DNA of 64,000 nt from Rhodobacterales bacterium. GTDB taxonomy: Bacteria; Pseudomonadota; Alphaproteobacteria; Rhodobacterales; Rhodobacteraceae. Every line of letters begins with the position of its first letter. Position 1 is the first letter of the stretch. This document shows, piece by piece, positions 63,539-64,000 of the stretch. A program made the position numbers and the translations under genes. The stretch is from the NCBI GenBank assembly GCA_002748285.1, contig PDSA01000029.1, forward strand, positions 1 through 64,000, read 5' to 3'. Below the pieces are notes generated by a model, which searched no databases, was not told the DNA's origin, and saw nothing but the letters and a program-made list of their open reading frames with translations.

Positions 63539-64000
63539 TGCTGGCTGTGGCGCAGATAGGCATCGACAAAGCGTTGGCGGGCGGCGGGCAGAGGCTTGTT
63601 GCCCAGTGATGGTGCCAGCCAGTTGTTCAGGAAATGCCCGGTCAGCTTCAAGCCTTGGTTTATTTCGTGATCCGGTGCCGGGCCTTGGCCCAAAAGGCAG
63701 AGCGGTAATGGCAACAGACGGCTGGCCCATTCGCCGGCCCCCTCTGCGCTGACAGCATGGCCTGATTTTGGCGAAACATATGCCAGATCTTCGCGGCTGC
63801 CCGTGACAACGCAGCGGCGCAAATCCAGCCCAAAGCCCAGCTCTTCCAGCAGCGCCATTTCCCAGCGTAAATAGGCCAGCGGCCAGCCTTCAGTATTGCC
63901 TAACAGGTCGAATAGGGTCACACTTTGTTGGTAAAGCACCGGATGAGCTTCGCGTTCGGGCAGGGTAAAAGCCAGCAGGGCGCAGACCGAATTCAGCGCC
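63535..64000 (-). CDS. recO: DNA repair protein RecO, C-terminal part (runs off the right edge)
   Basis: The frame is open from the edge to the stop at 63535 and encodes about 154 C-terminal residues of RecO. At the edge it reads [20 protein letters not shown], then [32 protein letters not shown] (in part) and RRCVVTG, a typical alphaproteobacterial RecO block. The zinc-binding cysteines of some RecO proteins are not evident in this part. RecO loads RecA through RecFOR. The N-terminal OB domain is outside the window, so the start cannot be given. Confidence 0.9.
   Translation of the reverse strand, partial: ALNSVCALLAFTLPEREAHPVLYQQSVTLFDLLGNTEGWPLAYLRWEMALLEELGFGLDLRRCVVTGSREDLAYVSPKSGHAVSAEGAGEWASRLLPLPLCLLGQGPAPDHEINQGLKLTGHFLNNWLAPSLGNKPLPAARQRFVDAYLRHSQH

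Noticed and set aside
1..64000. tRNA, rRNA, CRISPR arrays, insertion sequences, prophage
   Set aside because: Intergenic gaps are short and assigned; no tRNA cloverleaf, direct-repeat array, transposase or integrase was seen. A covariance-model scan would be needed to exclude small RNAs.

Overview
The window looks like a chromosomal segment of a Rhodobacteraceae (roseobacter-group) alphaproteobacterium. The support is the RegB/SenC-RegA locus, the divL-tsaE-amgK-murU-addB-addA-trxA neighbourhood, the secB/dnaQ/coaE/aroE/maf block, the mnmE-mnmG-rsmG-parA-parB block with perfect parS sites, and a tandem def/def-like/fmt cluster. Gene density is very high, with many 4-base ATGA overlaps. The sequence is moderately GC-rich but becomes visibly AT-richer around 46-54 kb. 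I recognised no insertion sequences, prophage, CRISPR arrays, rRNA or tRNA genes.

Layout: 0-5 kb holds the first codons of a probable malate dehydrogenase, a Tad/Flp-pilus secretin plus OmpA-type lipoprotein, an inositol-monophosphatase-family phosphatase, a PraR-like XRE regulator and a zinc-free quinone oxidoreductase. 5.2-11.5 kb is a complete-looking mevalonate operon (mvaA-idi-hcs-mvk-pmk-mvd), rare in alphaproteobacteria and in the gene order I know from Paracoccus zeaxanthinifaciens. Its last gene, mvd, appears broken by an internal deletion with a frameshift. 11.5-19 kb holds an MltB-type transglycosylase, cbiB and the corrin-ring genes cobH-cobL-cobI-(cbiG-cobJ)-cobM. 19-23 kb has a small unknown gene, a PatB/MalY C-S lyase, def, a catalytically degenerate def paralogue and fmt. 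22.7-25.4 kb is the redox-responsive regA-senC/regB locus. 25.5-36 kb is the divL-like, tsaE, cell-wall-recycling (amgK, murU), recombination (addB, addA) and trxA run.

36-40 kb holds hslV and hslU separated by a multi-pass membrane protein gene, then a lipoprotein alpha/beta hydrolase. 40-46 kb is envelope, secretion and housekeeping genes (Smr-domain protein, mltA, a Tim44-like protein, fxsA-like, secB, dnaQ, coaE, aroE, maf). 46.24-46.6 kb is an AT-rich gene-free region with DnaA-box-like sequences between leftward and rightward housekeeping operons, and is my candidate for the chromosomal origin. It is followed by hemJ, rho, mnmE, mnmG, rsmG, parA and parB. Two perfect parS sites lie inside this block, one over the mnmG start and one inside rsmG. 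54-64 kb has hemW, rdgB and rph (leftward), hrcA and grpE (rightward), mutS, a malic enzyme and the 3' part of recO.

The most interesting observations are the apparently dead mvd at the end of an otherwise intact mevalonate operon, and a dispersed word GTTAGAG(A/C)C, found twelve times on both strands and mostly inside genes. Others are the candidate oriC/parS region, the active-site-degenerate deformylase, and a perfect 14-bp inverted repeat between senC and regA.
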